A stretch of 64,000 nt of DNA. It comes from Acidovorax facilis (lineage in GTDB: Bacteria > Pseudomonadota > Gammaproteobacteria > Burkholderiales > Burkholderiaceae_C). Each line of letters starts with the position of its first letter. Positions within the stretch are counted from its first letter, which is position 1. The notes beneath the pieces were generated by a model that saw nothing but the letters and a program-made list of their open reading frames with translations, was not told the DNA's origin and searched no databases. Of the stretch, positions 17,472-26,610 are shown piece after piece. The position numbers and the translations under genes were made by a program. The stretch is taken from NCBI RefSeq assembly GCF_023913775.1, contig NZ_JAMXAX010000012.1:1-64000 (forward strand), given 5' to 3'.

Positions 17472-20400
17472 TTACCCATGGAACACCTTGGGCTCCAAGG
17501 CTCTGCCCAGCAGCAACCCAAGGTCAAGGTTCTTGCTCGCCTCGGCCCAATCTGGCTCCTGGGTGAATGGCATGGGGACGTAGTTCACCGATTCGGCAGT
17601 GTCGCCGTCCACCACCACCACAGCCAGCACAAACTTGTCCTTCTGGTTCAGCCCGTGGCGAATCTCGTTGCTGGTGACGGTGATGGTGTCCTGCCCCTTG
17701 GCGCGGCCTTTGACTTCAATGTGGTGCTCCAACGCCAGCCCCTCGGGCTGCTCGACGTAGGTGGTGATGTCCCAACCGCACTTTTCGGCAGATACGTCTT
17801 TGGTGCGGTGGCCCAGCGCGTGTTCGGCGTCAAACACGGCTTGCATGGCAATGCGCTCGATGCGGGCACGGGCTGCTGCGTCCACACTGAAATTGGGCAC
17901 GCCACTGCGCTGCGCCAACAGCCCTGCGGGGATGACGAGCGCCCCGCCGATCACGTTGGGTGTGCCAGACGCCACGCTGCGCATGGCTTGGAGTTCAGCG
18001 GTGCGCTGTTTGAGGCGCGCGCTCAACTCCTCGGCACGGCGGCGGGCGTTCTCGGGTTGCAGGCGGGGTTGCTTGCCTGCGCGCACGTCCATGTCCAGCC
18101 GGATGGCACGGTCTGACCAGTATTGGATTTCTTTGACCAGGCGCTCGCGCACGGCGGCCAGTTGCTTGTCGGCCTGGCGTTCGCGGCGGCTGGCAACTTC
18201 TTGCGTGTGCTCGGGCACCAGGTGTTCCACGGCATAGGCCAGGGCACGGGCTTCGATGTGGTGCGTCACCCAATCGGCCTGCAACACGTCGGCCACCTGG
18301 GCGGCCTGGGCGGTGGTGATGGGTACCAGGTCAAGGTGGCGGGCAAAAGGCGCGGGGGTGGCATCGCCGTCCGACGTCATTTCCACAAACTGCAATCGGC
18401 GGGAGACATCGCGTGGAGTGCTGCCGTTGGGTGCGGCGGTTTCGCGCACGCTGTGGTCCAGCATGAACAGCACGCGCGGCTCGGTGCTGTCGTCGTGCGG
18501 GTCCACCAAAATGGCGCCGCGTTTGAGCAGGCTGCGGTGGCTGGACAGCACCAGGTCGGTCACGGCGGCCATGAGGGGGTGGCCTGGGTGCACCAGGTCG
18601 GCGGTGGGTTTGCCGTAGATGGTGCGGTGCTCGCGGTCGAAGCAAATGCGCTCGTACTTTTTCAGCACGGGGGTGCGGGTGTGGCCGATTACGCGGTCGC
18701 GTTCCATGACGTCGGCAGGAACGTGGCGCACCTCGTAGCGGCCCGCCTCGCGGTCGCGCAGCTCGCCCCCCACCACCCGGAATGCTTCGCGGAAGAATGC
18801 GCTGATGAAATGCGGTTGGAGCTTGCGGGCCTCGGCCTTGTCCATCTCCTCGCGGATGGCATAGAGGTCGTCCAGGCTCATGTGGTTTTCGACCAGGGCA
18901 TTGCGGGCCATCAGGTCTTTCAGGTGCTGGGTGTCCAGCGCCTGGCCGATAACCTGCTCCATCCGGGCGCGGGTTTCGGGCTTTTCGCCGTAGCGAATGG
19001 CGTCGATGAGCAGGTCTTTGAGCGAGATGTTGTCGAAAGCCTCGCCCAGCACGTTGAACACCCGCCCGCCCAAGGCCTCGCGCTCCACGGCCAGCTTTTC
19101 AAGCAGGCAGTTGAACACCTCGCCCTCACGGGTCTGGGCCGCCACCAGATTCCACAGGTGGCACACCTCACGCTGGCCAATGCGGTGGATGCGGCCAAAG
19201 CGCTGCTCCATGCGGTTGGGGTTCCAGGGCAAGTCGTAGTTGACCATGAGGTTGGCGTTTTGCAGGTTGACGCCCTCCCCTGCCGCATCGGTGGCCAGCA
19301 GCACCAGCACGTCGGGGTCGTTGCGGAACGCCTCTTGCACCTTGCGCCGGTCGTCGCGGTTGATGCCGCCGTGGATGGTGACCACAGCCTGTTCGCTGCC
19401 CAGCGTGTCGCGGATGCGCAGCAGCAGGTAATTGAGCGTGTCGCGGTGCTCGGTGAACACGATGATTTTGCGGCGGCGGCCATCGGCGGTGCGCATTTCG
19501 GGCTCGTCTTGCAGCAGGCGCGAAAACTCTTCCCACTTGCGGTCGCTGCGCGATTGCACGACGGATGCGGCGGCACTTTCCAGCTCCCGCAGGATCAGGA
19601 TTTCGGCTTGCAGCTCAGGAATGGTCTCGGCAGCAGTGGCCTGGTCCACCACCTGGTCGGCCACTGCTTCGTATTCCTCGGCGCTGAGTTCGTCGGCGGC
19701 GTCATCAAGGTCTTCGGGCAAGTCCAGTTGTCGCTTGACGACGTATTCACCCAGGTTCTCGCGCAGCACGTCAGCGCGGGCTTTGAGTTGCAGCTCGTCA
19801 AGACGTGCTTCGAGCTTTTTACGGCGGCGCGAGAGCGATGTGTAAATGGCCTGCGGGCTGGATGCCAGTCGGCGCTGCAACTGGGTCAGGGCAAAGCCGA
19901 CGGTGCCCTTTCGCTTGCCGTCCAGCCGGTCCGCGCGGTCCATTTCGTTGCGGACGTAGTCGGTGACCTGGTCGTACAGCAGCACCTCGGCATCTGACAG
20001 CGTGTAGTTGACCGTGTACGCGCAGCGCTCCGGGAACAGCGGCTTGCCGTCAAAGCGCAGCAGCTCTTCCTTGACCATACGACGCATCATGTCGGTGATG
20101 TCCACCTTGTGGGCACCCTCGCGGAACTTGCCGTAGAAGCGGTCGCCGTCCAGCAGCGACATGAAGAGCTGGAAGTCTTCTTCCTTGCCGTTGTGGGGTG
20201 TAGCCGTCATCAGCAAGTAGTGGCGGGTAAGGCCGCCCAGGAACTTGCCCAGCTTGAATCGGCCTGTCTCGTTGACCTTGTTGCCGAAGTAGTTGGCCGA
20301 CATCTTGTGGGCCTCGTCCACCACGATCAGGTCCCACTCGGTCTGCGCCAGCAGCTGCTGGTATTCCTCGTTGCGCGAAAGTTGGTCCAAGCGGGCAATC

Positions 20401-21044
20401 AGGCGGTCTTGTTCGGCAAAGTAGTTGCGGCTGTGGCACTGCTCCTGCTTTTCGCGGCTGAAAAGCTCGAAGTCCAGCCCGAATTTCTCACGCAGTTCGT
20501 CTTGCCACTGCTCCGTCAGGGAGCCGGGCGAGACGATGAGCACGCGCCGGGCGTCGGCACGCAGGGTCATTTCTCGAATCAGCAGGCCCGCCATCACGGT
20601 CTTGCCTGCTCCGGGGTCGTCGGCCAGCACGAAGCGCAAGGGCTGACGCGGCAGCATGGTTTCGTAAACAGCGGAAATCTGGTGCGGCAGGGGCTCGACG
20701 TTGGAGGTGTGCACCGCCATCAGGGGGTCAAACAGGTGGGCCAGGCTGATGCGATACGCCTCCAACGCCAGCTTGAAGGCAGCGGGGGCCGCATCGAAAG
20801 CCCATGCCTTGCCTGCTACGGCCAGAGACAAACGATGCTCGTCGTGACGGAAGATGGTCTGCTCATCAAGCTTGCCTTGGGCGTTGCGGTAGGCCACAAG
20901 GCGGGCACTGGGGCCTATCTCTTCGACGTTGACAACCTTGACGACTTCATCAGGGACCAGCCCGGTGATTTGCGCGTCCTTAGCGATTTCTTCGAGTTTG
21001 AGCATGCGCGCCTGAGTGCGTTGAACGGTGGTTACATCAGGCAC
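17472..21044 (-). CDS. SNF2-family helicase with C-terminal DUF3883
   Basis: About 1190 aa. It has Walker A DPGAGKT (about 143-149), DEAH (about 243-246), the motif [13 protein letters not shown] and a second RecA lobe with [20 protein letters not shown] and [11 protein letters not shown]. The C-terminal DUF3883 has GWDI, then HIEVKGR, with the strands of a restriction-like fold. It would translocate on duplex DNA and may carry nuclease or recognition activity at the tail. The GTG at 21044 has AGGAG 4 nt upstream; a GTG at 21086 and an ATG at 21005 are alternatives. It is the first gene of the leftward operon. A TAGACT -10-like element lies at 21113-21118 (minus strand). Confidence 0.88.
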   Translation of the reverse strand: MPDVTTVQRTQARMLKLEEIAKDAQITGLVPDEVVKVVNVEEIGPSARLVAYRNAQGKLDEQTIFRHDEHRLSLAVAGKAWAFDAAPAAFKLALEAYRISLAHLFDPLMAVHTSNVEPLPHQISAVYETMLPRQPLRFVLADDPGAGKTVMAGLLIREMTLRADARRVLIVSPGSLTEQWQDELREKFGLDFELFSREKQEQCHSRNYFAEQDRLIARLDQLSRNEEYQQLLAQTEWDLIVVDEAHKMSANYFGNKVNETGRFKLGKFLGGLTRHYLLMTATPHNGKEEDFQLFMSLLDGDRFYGKFREGAHKVDITDMMRRMVKEELLRFDGKPLFPERCAYTVNYTLSDAEVLLYDQVTDYVRNEMDRADRLDGKRKGTVGFALTQLQRRLASSPQAIYTSLSRRRKKLEARLDELQLKARADVLRENLGEYVVKRQLDLPEDLDDAADELSAEEYEAVADQVVDQATAAETIPELQAEILILRELESAAASVVQSRSDRKWEEFSRLLQDEPEMRTADGRRRKIIVFTEHRDTLNYLLLRIRDTLGSEQAVVTIHGGINRDDRRKVQEAFRNDPDVLVLLATDAAGEGVNLQNANLMVNYDLPWNPNRMEQRFGRIHRIGQREVCHLWNLVAAQTREGEVFNCLLEKLAVEREALGGRVFNVLGEAFDNISLKDLLIDAIRYGEKPETRARMEQVIGQALDTQHLKDLMARNALVENHMSLDDLYAIREEMDKAEARKLQPHFISAFFREAFRVVGGELRDREAGRYEVRHVPADVMERDRVIGHTRTPVLKKYERICFDREHRTIYGKPTADLVHPGHPLMAAVTDLVLSSHRSLLKRGAILVDPHDDSTEPRVLFMLDHSVRETAAPNGSTPRDVSRRLQFVEMTSDGDATPAPFARHLDLVPITTAQAAQVADVLQADWVTHHIEARALAYAVEHLVPEHTQEVASRRERQADKQLAAVRERLVKEIQYWSDRAIRLDMDVRAGKQPRLQPENARRRAEELSARLKQRTAELQAMRSVASGTPNVIGGALVIPAGLLAQRSGVPNFSVDAAARARIERIAMQAVFDAEHALGHRTKDVSAEKCGWDITTYVEQPEGLALEHHIEVKGRAKGQDTITVTSNEIRHGLNQKDKFVLAVVVVDGDTAESVNYVPMPFTQEPDWAEASKNLDLGLLLGRALEPKVFHG

Positions 21045-21268
21045 TGACTCCTGGGTCGGGACGAACAAGGCACAAACCCAATGCACTCCCCCAAGCGCCT
21101 GATCGGCGGGTCAGTCTAGCAGGCAGAACGCGCCATTCGGGCGTGCCAGGATGCACTCCGCCAGCGAGCCTCCAACTCACGACAAAAACAGGTTGGCCAT
21201 GTTCGTGGTTCTGTGGCATCGGAATCCGCCGAGAATGGACGCACAACGACTTTTCAACCGCAACTAAC

Positions 21269-21562
21269 ATGTCAAGCAGCGCACCCTCCCCCCGAATTCG
21301 CCATGACTACCTGCTGCTGCACAAGCCTCTGATTTCAGCGCGCACCGCGCTGGAAGCGTTTGCGACCCCAGAGGGTGTTGAGGCGTATCGCAGGTTTCCG
21401 AACCTCGTTTCCAAAGCTCAGACACTGTTGCCGGACTTGCAGCAACTCATCGAGACAATGCTTCCGGAATTGGTGGCTGCCAGGGTTCGCATGGCACTGG
21501 ACGGGGTGCCACTTATTGCACCGGTAGACCACGACATACCCGCTGGCCTCATGGGGGATTGA
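21269..21562 (+). CDS. Small hypothetical protein divergent from the defence operon (97 aa)
   Basis: It starts MSSSAPSPRIRHDYLLLHKP, is mostly helical by eye (LPDLQQLIETMLPELVAARV), and has no signal peptide, membrane segment or known motif. It shares a 224 nt divergent intergenic region with the helicase gene, the classic place for a regulator or an accessory gene of a defence operon. No HTH is evident, so I give no function. Its start has a poor ribosome-binding site. Confidence 0.6.
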   Translation: MSSSAPSPRIRHDYLLLHKPLISARTALEAFATPEGVEAYRRFPNLVSKAQTLLPDLQQLIETMLPELVAARVRMALDGVPLIAPVDHDIPAGLMGD

Positions 21563-21573
21563 GGAGCAACCTG

Positions 21574-22230
21574 TCAGAGAGCCAGGAGCTTTGCACGCCT
21601 GGACTCGTCCACGCGTTGACACAGGCCAGGAGACTCTTCCTCGGCAACCGTCAACCAGTGGCCTCGCGCGGCTTCATCGACCCAAACGCCTGCGAGAGCG
21701 GCCACCCAATCCATCCAAACCACTTCAATGCGGTCATCCATGAACATTTCCGCAGTGGTTTGGACGTTTTCCCAGCAAGGTGCAATGACCAACCCTTGCT
21801 GCTCCACAAAGAACGGCCAGACAGCATCGTCATCAGCGACTTCCGTCACGGAGCCGAACTTCATTAGATGGCGCCTGATACCGAGGATGCCCAGGCCGTT
21901 TTTGCGTGAGGCAGCTGCGTTCTTGGCAATCGGCAGGTGCTCCATGGACGGGTACGGATTGGGTTGGCTGATCGGCTCTCCCGCGATGTACTCCACCAGG
22001 GTGCTCGCCAGGTACTTCACCTCTTCGCCCTTTTTACCGCCAGCCCAGTTGGGTGCTGGTGGCGGCGGCTTCGACTGCTTGCGCCTCTTTTCAAGCGTGC
22101 TCACAGACATATCGAGCATCAGCGCGGCTTTTGCGGCTGAGAGCAACTTGACCCGCCGCACTTCCGGCGAAAGCGCCATAACCTCGGCCAACAGAGCGTT
22201 TTGCCCCGCATCCAATTCCTCAATGCTCAC
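21574..22230 (-). CDS. HTH protein coupled to the integrase
   Basis: About 218 aa. RVKLLSAAKAALMLDMSVST followed by LEKRRKQ forms an AlpA/excisionase-like helix-turn-helix, in which residues after the turn would read DNA. The rest is not recognised. The GTG start at 22230 follows GGGGAGG and lies inside the end of the integrase gene (overlap 22220-22230), so the two are translationally coupled. It is likely a recombination directionality factor or a repressor of the integrase. Typical excisionases are under 100 aa, so the extra domain is unusual. Confidence 0.65.
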   Translation of the reverse strand: MSIEELDAGQNALLAEVMALSPEVRRVKLLSAAKAALMLDMSVSTLEKRRKQSKPPPPAPNWAGGKKGEEVKYLASTLVEYIAGEPISQPNPYPSMEHLPIAKNAAASRKNGLGILGIRRHLMKFGSVTEVADDDAVWPFFVEQQGLVIAPCWENVQTTAEMFMDDRIEVVWMDWVAALAGVWVDEAARGHWLTVAEEESPGLCQRVDESRRAKLLAL

Positions 22231-23749
22231 TGACTGCCTCCCCGTCAAGTCTCGGCAGCACTGTGGCATGCCGGAGTATGTCGTCTTCTAGCTTCTGCAT
22301 GTATCGGCGCAGGGTGTCCTGACTGGGCTTACCGTATCGCGCGGTCACGTTGCCCATTTGCCCGTGATTCATGAGCTGCTGGACAACAGCATAAGGCATG
22401 CCCTCGATATTCACGGCGACGGTGCAAAAGGTCCGTCTGAGATCGTGCATGGTGAACACCCACTGGGGTCGGTATCTCCGCTCAAACTCCTCTTGGGCTT
22501 CTACTGACGCGGCAATCTCCGCACCCCGGCTTGCGGCGTAGTCACTCCAAGCCACCTGCATGCTCTTTTTTTCTAGCGTTGACCGAAGGGATGCGACGAA
22601 CTCACGAGGGCTGTTGTAGTGGGCAGACTCGGTTTTCGGGTTTTTGGACGACGCGGGGAAAACGTAGAGCTGGTTCGGCTGCTCTTGCTGGCGCAATCTC
22701 ATCAGCCAAGTGGCAAAACGTCCAAGGGGAACACTGTGGGTGGTGCCAGACTTCGTTCCCCTGAGAGTAACTTGGCCGCATTCCACCCCCTCGGGTAGGG
22801 ACAGCACGCTGAATTCCGTCTCGTCCATGCCCTCCGCCAAAAGCTGATCACGCCAAACCAGCTTGGCCGTTTCACTCTTGCGTGCACCCAGTAACAACGT
22901 CAGCAGCATGTAGTCCACCGCATCGCGGTTGCGCTGGCGCTTTGCCCAGAGCGCATCAAGCCATGTTCCGAGCTTCTCGGGAGTGTTTTCCAGGGGGTTG
23001 CGGACTTTCCGGTCTTCGTACTCAGCTTCTAACTCTGCGCGCGTGCGCATGTGTCTGCGGGCAATGTTGAACGGGTTGACCAACAGCTCGCCATCGAAGG
23101 ATGCCCGGTTTCGGTTAGCCTGCTGGTCTTCGATGTGCACGTTAAACGCAGCGCGGCACCACATCAAGGTCTGTTCTGCTGCGGTGCGATGTCCCCGCTC
23201 CTTGGCAATGCGTTGCCAGATTTCTTGAACAGACTTCACGCCGATCGTGCGCAGTGACTTTCCAAGCCACGGTTTCAGTCGCCGGATGGCCGCCTCTATG
23301 GCTTTCACGGAATTGGGCCGGGGGTCTTTCCCCTTCTTGTACTGCTCCAAATAATTCGCCATGACGTGGCCCAGGGTGGTGGCCACAATTCCCCGCTCTT
23401 CGGCACGGAGTTCCTGAATGTCTTCACCCCGCTTCATCGAGAAACGCACATCCCCAGCAATCTGTCGGACATCAGTGAGGGGGTCGTCGGTGTTCACATT
23501 CAGCCGGGGATAGTCACCCAAGGCCACCTTCGTGACCCTCCCCCCCACGCGGACTTGGAGGTAGAAGGTCTTGCGCTTCGTCCCCACATACAAGCACAGG
23601 CCTGGCGGCGTGTTGGGCGCACTGTCGGAGACAATGTAAGCCTTGGGCTCGTCAACGTCAGTTAGGCCGACCATCCTGCCGTTTTCCACCACAGGGCGCA
23701 CGGACGGGGCCAGCTTTTTGAGGTTGTCGCGTGTGAAGATGAAGCGCAT
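22220..23749 (-). CDS. int: Tyrosine integrase of the mutS island
   Basis: A 509 aa protein. The DUF4102-like N-terminal arm-binding part (FYLQVRVGGRVTKVALGDYP) is followed by a core-binding domain and the catalytic domain: Arg290 in LLLGARKSE, His435 and Arg438 in HDLRRTF, His462 in MNHG and nucleophile Tyr472 in ARYGKP. It would cut and rejoin the 20 bp core shared by attL and attR. It faces away from mutS, 184 nt from attR. AGGGTGGG precedes the start. The arm-type site at 23786-23803 lies just upstream and may also autoregulate its promoter. Confidence 0.93.
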   Translation of the reverse strand: MRFIFTRDNLKKLAPSVRPVVENGRMVGLTDVDEPKAYIVSDSAPNTPPGLCLYVGTKRKTFYLQVRVGGRVTKVALGDYPRLNVNTDDPLTDVRQIAGDVRFSMKRGEDIQELRAEERGIVATTLGHVMANYLEQYKKGKDPRPNSVKAIEAAIRRLKPWLGKSLRTIGVKSVQEIWQRIAKERGHRTAAEQTLMWCRAAFNVHIEDQQANRNRASFDGELLVNPFNIARRHMRTRAELEAEYEDRKVRNPLENTPEKLGTWLDALWAKRQRNRDAVDYMLLTLLLGARKSETAKLVWRDQLLAEGMDETEFSVLSLPEGVECGQVTLRGTKSGTTHSVPLGRFATWLMRLRQQEQPNQLYVFPASSKNPKTESAHYNSPREFVASLRSTLEKKSMQVAWSDYAASRGAEIAASVEAQEEFERRYRPQWVFTMHDLRRTFCTVAVNIEGMPYAVVQQLMNHGQMGNVTARYGKPSQDTLRRYMQKLEDDILRHATVLPRLDGEAVSEH

Positions 23750-23785
23750 ATACCCACCCTAAATTGCGTGATGCGGGTCTCTATT

Positions 23786-23803
23786 TTGCTACATTCTTGC
23801 TAC
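23786..23803 (+). promoter_or_regulatory. Right integrase arm-type site
   Basis: TTGCTAC-ATTC-TTGCTAC: two perfect heptamers with centres 11 bp apart, matching the left-end site (1811-1828) in 16 of 18 bases. It lies upstream of the integrase and 130 nt from attR. Confidence 0.6.
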
Positions 23804-23911
23804 GCAAAAATGGCGGTTCTGTGTGGTTCTATGCGATTCATGGCAAGACAAGAAAGCTGAGTAGTGACAAAAAATATAGAAAATTCAACAGCTTACGTAC
23901 AAACACAAGCC

Positions 23912-26548
23912 ATGGAGAATGACTCCCCAAATCACACCCCCATGATGCAGCAATACCTGGCCCTCAAGGCCGGGTATCCCGAGACGCTTCTGTTCTACCG
24001 CATGGGCGACTTCTACGAGGTCTTCTGGCAAGACGCCGAGAAGGCCGCGCGGTTGCTCGACATCACGCTCACGCAGCGCGGCCAGTCGGGCGGCCAGCCG
24101 GTGGTGATGGCCGGTGTGCCCTTCCATGCACTGGAGAACTACCTGGCGCGCCTCATCAAGATGGGCGAGTCGGTAGCCATTGCCGAGCAGGTGGGCGAGG
24201 TGGGCGCCAGCAAGGGCCCGGTGGAGCGCAAGGTGGTGCGCGTGGTCACGCCCGGCACGCTGACCGACACGGAGCTGCTGTCCGACAAATCCGAATCGCT
24301 GCTGATGGCCGTGCACCAGGCGCCGCGTGCGCGCTGTGGATTGGCCTGGCTCAGCGTGACGCAGGGCCGCGTCTTCCTGGCCGAGTGTGCGCAGGACGAA
24401 CTGGGCGCCTGGCTGGCGCGCGTGGCGCCCAGCGAGCTGATCTACAGCGCGGGCGTGACAGAGCGCTTCGAGCAACAACTGCAGATGCTGCGCCAGGGCG
24501 GCGCCTTCACCTGCCCCATGAGCCCCCGCCCCGACTGGCAATTCGACAGCGCCTTGGGCGAACGCAAGCTGCTTGAAAATCTGGGCGCCGCCAGCCTGCA
24601 GGCCTGGGGCGCGCAAGACCTGGGCGAGGCCCACGCCGCCGCCGCCGGGCTGCTCACGTATGCCGAACACACACAGGGCCGCACGCTCACCCACGTGCAC
24701 AGCGTGCAGGTGCAGCGCAACGACGACCTCATCGACCTGCCCGCCACCACGCGCCGCAACCTGGAACTCGTCAAAACCCTGCGCGGCGACGATGCGCCCA
24801 CGCTGTTTTCGCTGCTGGACACCTGCATGACCGGCATGGGCAGCCGCCTGCTCAAGACCTGGCTGTTGGAGCCGCGCCGCGACCGCGCCGAGGCGCGCCA
24901 GCGCCTTTCGGCCACCACCGCGCTGCGCGGTGCGGGCGGCGCCGGTGGCGGCAGCGGCCCCTGGGCCTTGCTGCGCGGCGAACTCAAAGGGGTGAGCGAT
25001 GTGGAGCGCATCACCGCCCGCATCGCCTTGCGCCAGGTGCGCCCGCGCGAATTGGTGGGCCTGGGCAAAACGCTGCAAAAAGCAGAGCTGCTCGCGCTGA
25101 ATGGACAAGCGCTAGAGCCCTATTTGATTCAAATCTTCGGCCATCTGCAGCCGCCCGAGGGCTGCACCGGCCTGCTGCAGGCCGCCATCGCCGAAGAGCC
25201 CGCCGCCCTGGTGCGCGACGGTGGCGTGATCGCCAACGGCTTCGACACCGAGCTGGACGAGCTGCGCGCCATCCAGACCAACTGCGACGCCTTTCTGCTG
25301 GACCTGGAAACCCGCGAGAAAGCCCGCACCGGCATCCCCAACCTGCGTGTGCAGTTCAACAAGGTGCACGGCTTCTATATTGAAGTGACCGGCAGCCACC
25401 TCGACCGCGTGCCCGACGACTACCGCCGCCGCCAGACGCTGAAAAACGCCGAGCGTTTCATCACGCCCGAGCTGAAAACCTTCGAGGACAAGGCCCTGTC
25501 GGCGAACGAGCGTGCGCTGGCCCGCGAGAAGTGGCTGTACGAGCAAATCCTGGACCAGCTGCAGCCCCACGTGCCCGCCCTCACCCGCCTGGCCCAGGCG
25601 CTGGCCACGCTGGACGTTTTGTGCACACTCGCCGAACGCTCGCTCACGCTGAACTGGTGCGCGCCGCAGTTTGTGCCCGAACCCTGCATCGAGATCGAAG
25701 GCGGCCGCCACCCCGTGGTCGAAGCCCGTCTGGCCGAGACCTCCAGCGGCAGCTTCATCGCCAACCACACGCGCCTGAACGCCAACACGCGCCTGAACGC
25801 CAACACGCGCATGCAGGTCATCACCGGCCCCAACATGGGCGGTAAATCGACCTACATGCGCCAGGTCGCGCTCATCGTGCTGCTGGCCAGCATGGGCAGC
25901 CACGTGCCCGCCGCGAGCTGCCGCCTGGGCCCCATCGACGCCATCCACACCCGCATCGGTGCGGCGGACGACCTGGCCAACGCGCAATCGACCTTCATGC
26001 TGGAGATGACCGAGGCCGCGCAGATATTGCACGCCGCCACGCCCCACAGCCTGGTGCTGATGGACGAGATCGGCCGGGGCACCAGCACGTTCGACGGCCT
26101 GGCGCTGGCCAGCGGCATTGCCACGCACCTGCACGACAAGACCCGTGCCTTCACGCTGTTTGCCACGCACTATTTCGAGCTGACCGAGCTGCCCGCCAAG
26201 GCGCGCCATGCCATCAACATGCATGTGAGCGCCACCGAGAGCGGCACCGACATCGTGTTCCTGCACGAGATCCAGCCCGGCCCGGCCAGCCGCAGTTACG
26301 GCATTCAGGTGGCCAAGCTGGCGGGCATGCCCTCGCCCGTGCTGCACCATGCAAGGCATGCGCTGGCGGCGCTGGAAGAGCGGGCGGGCGAAGATGAATT
26401 GCAGGTGGACCTGTTCGCTGCGCCCGAGGTGCCTGAGAGTGCGGGCGCCAGCCCGCTGGAAGCTGCGCTGGCAGGCATCAACCCCGATGCGCTGAGCCCG
26501 CGCGAGGCGCTGGATGCGCTGTACCAGCTCAAGAAGATGGCGGGCTGA
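23912..26548 (+). CDS. mutS: DNA mismatch repair protein MutS with island-supplied start
   Basis: MutS finds mismatches and recruits MutL. The mismatch-binding [11 protein letters not shown] is near the N-terminus, Walker [10 protein letters not shown] near the C-terminal third, and the Walker B and signature region reads [17 protein letters not shown]. The ATG at 23912 gives [15 protein letters not shown], exactly as long as the original [15 protein letters not shown] left at 1718. A GTG at 23864 would add 16 residues. No clear Shine-Dalgarno precedes the ATG, so expression may be altered. Two further oddities: an 18 bp tandem duplication (25771-25806) repeats RLNANT just before Walker A, and a dispersed repeat is read in frame at about 25085-25135. 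Confidence 0.95.
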   Translation: MENDSPNHTPMMQQYLALKAGYPETLLFYRMGDFYEVFWQDAEKAARLLDITLTQRGQSGGQPVVMAGVPFHALENYLARLIKMGESVAIAEQVGEVGASKGPVERKVVRVVTPGTLTDTELLSDKSESLLMAVHQAPRARCGLAWLSVTQGRVFLAECAQDELGAWLARVAPSELIYSAGVTERFEQQLQMLRQGGAFTCPMSPRPDWQFDSALGERKLLENLGAASLQAWGAQDLGEAHAAAAGLLTYAEHTQGRTLTHVHSVQVQRNDDLIDLPATTRRNLELVKTLRGDDAPTLFSLLDTCMTGMGSRLLKTWLLEPRRDRAEARQRLSATTALRGAGGAGGGSGPWALLRGELKGVSDVERITARIALRQVRPRELVGLGKTLQKAELLALNGQALEPYLIQIFGHLQPPEGCTGLLQAAIAEEPAALVRDGGVIANGFDTELDELRAIQTNCDAFLLDLETREKARTGIPNLRVQFNKVHGFYIEVTGSHLDRVPDDYRRRQTLKNAERFITPELKTFEDKALSANERALAREKWLYEQILDQLQPHVPALTRLAQALATLDVLCTLAERSLTLNWCAPQFVPEPCIEIEGGRHPVVEARLAETSSGSFIANHTRLNANTRLNANTRMQVITGPNMGGKSTYMRQVALIVLLASMGSHVPAASCRLGPIDAIHTRIGAADDLANAQSTFMLEMTEAAQILHAATPHSLVLMDEIGRGTSTFDGLALASGIATHLHDKTRAFTLFATHYFELTELPAKARHAINMHVSATESGTDIVFLHEIQPGPASRSYGIQVAKLAGMPSPVLHHARHALAALEERAGEDELQVDLFAAPEVPESAGASPLEAALAGINPDALSPREALDALYQLKKMAG
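23933..23952 (+). repeat. attR core direct repeat
   Basis: An exact copy of the 20 nt at 1739-1758, lying inside the mutS frame (HTPMMQQ). Chromosomal mutS continues to the right and island DNA lies to the left. Confidence 0.88.
25085..25135 (+). repeat. Dispersed palindromic repeat inside mutS
   Basis: The segment with GACAAGCGCTAGAGCC followed by TATTTGATTCAAAT aligns along its length with the reverse complement of the intergenic copy at 41243-41304. It is translated in frame ([17 protein letters not shown]). Confidence 0.7.
25771..25806 (+). repeat. 18 bp tandem duplication in mutS
   Basis: GCGCCTGAACGCCAACAC occurs twice in direct tandem (25771-25788 and 25789-25806). It adds six residues (RLNANT) just upstream of [13 protein letters not shown]. 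Confidence 0.9.
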
Positions 26549-26610
26549 CGCAGTCACGCAACCCAGCGGGTAGCACTCCCCACCAAGGCGAGCCCCGCCA
26601 CCTGCCCGGC

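Noticed and set aside
18123..19997. 624 aa plus-strand open frame inside the helicase gene
   Set aside because: An antisense shadow in GC-rich DNA. It lacks motifs, while the minus strand has complete helicase motifs.
7782..21044. BREX or DISARM
   Set aside because: DUF499 and a methylase suggest BREX, and an SNF2 helicase suggests DISARM. The defining genes (PglZ and Lon-like; DUF1998 and PLD) are absent.
1739..23952. Prophage as the origin of the island
   Set aside because: No capsid, tail, terminase or lysis genes. Mobilization, replication and defence genes are present instead.
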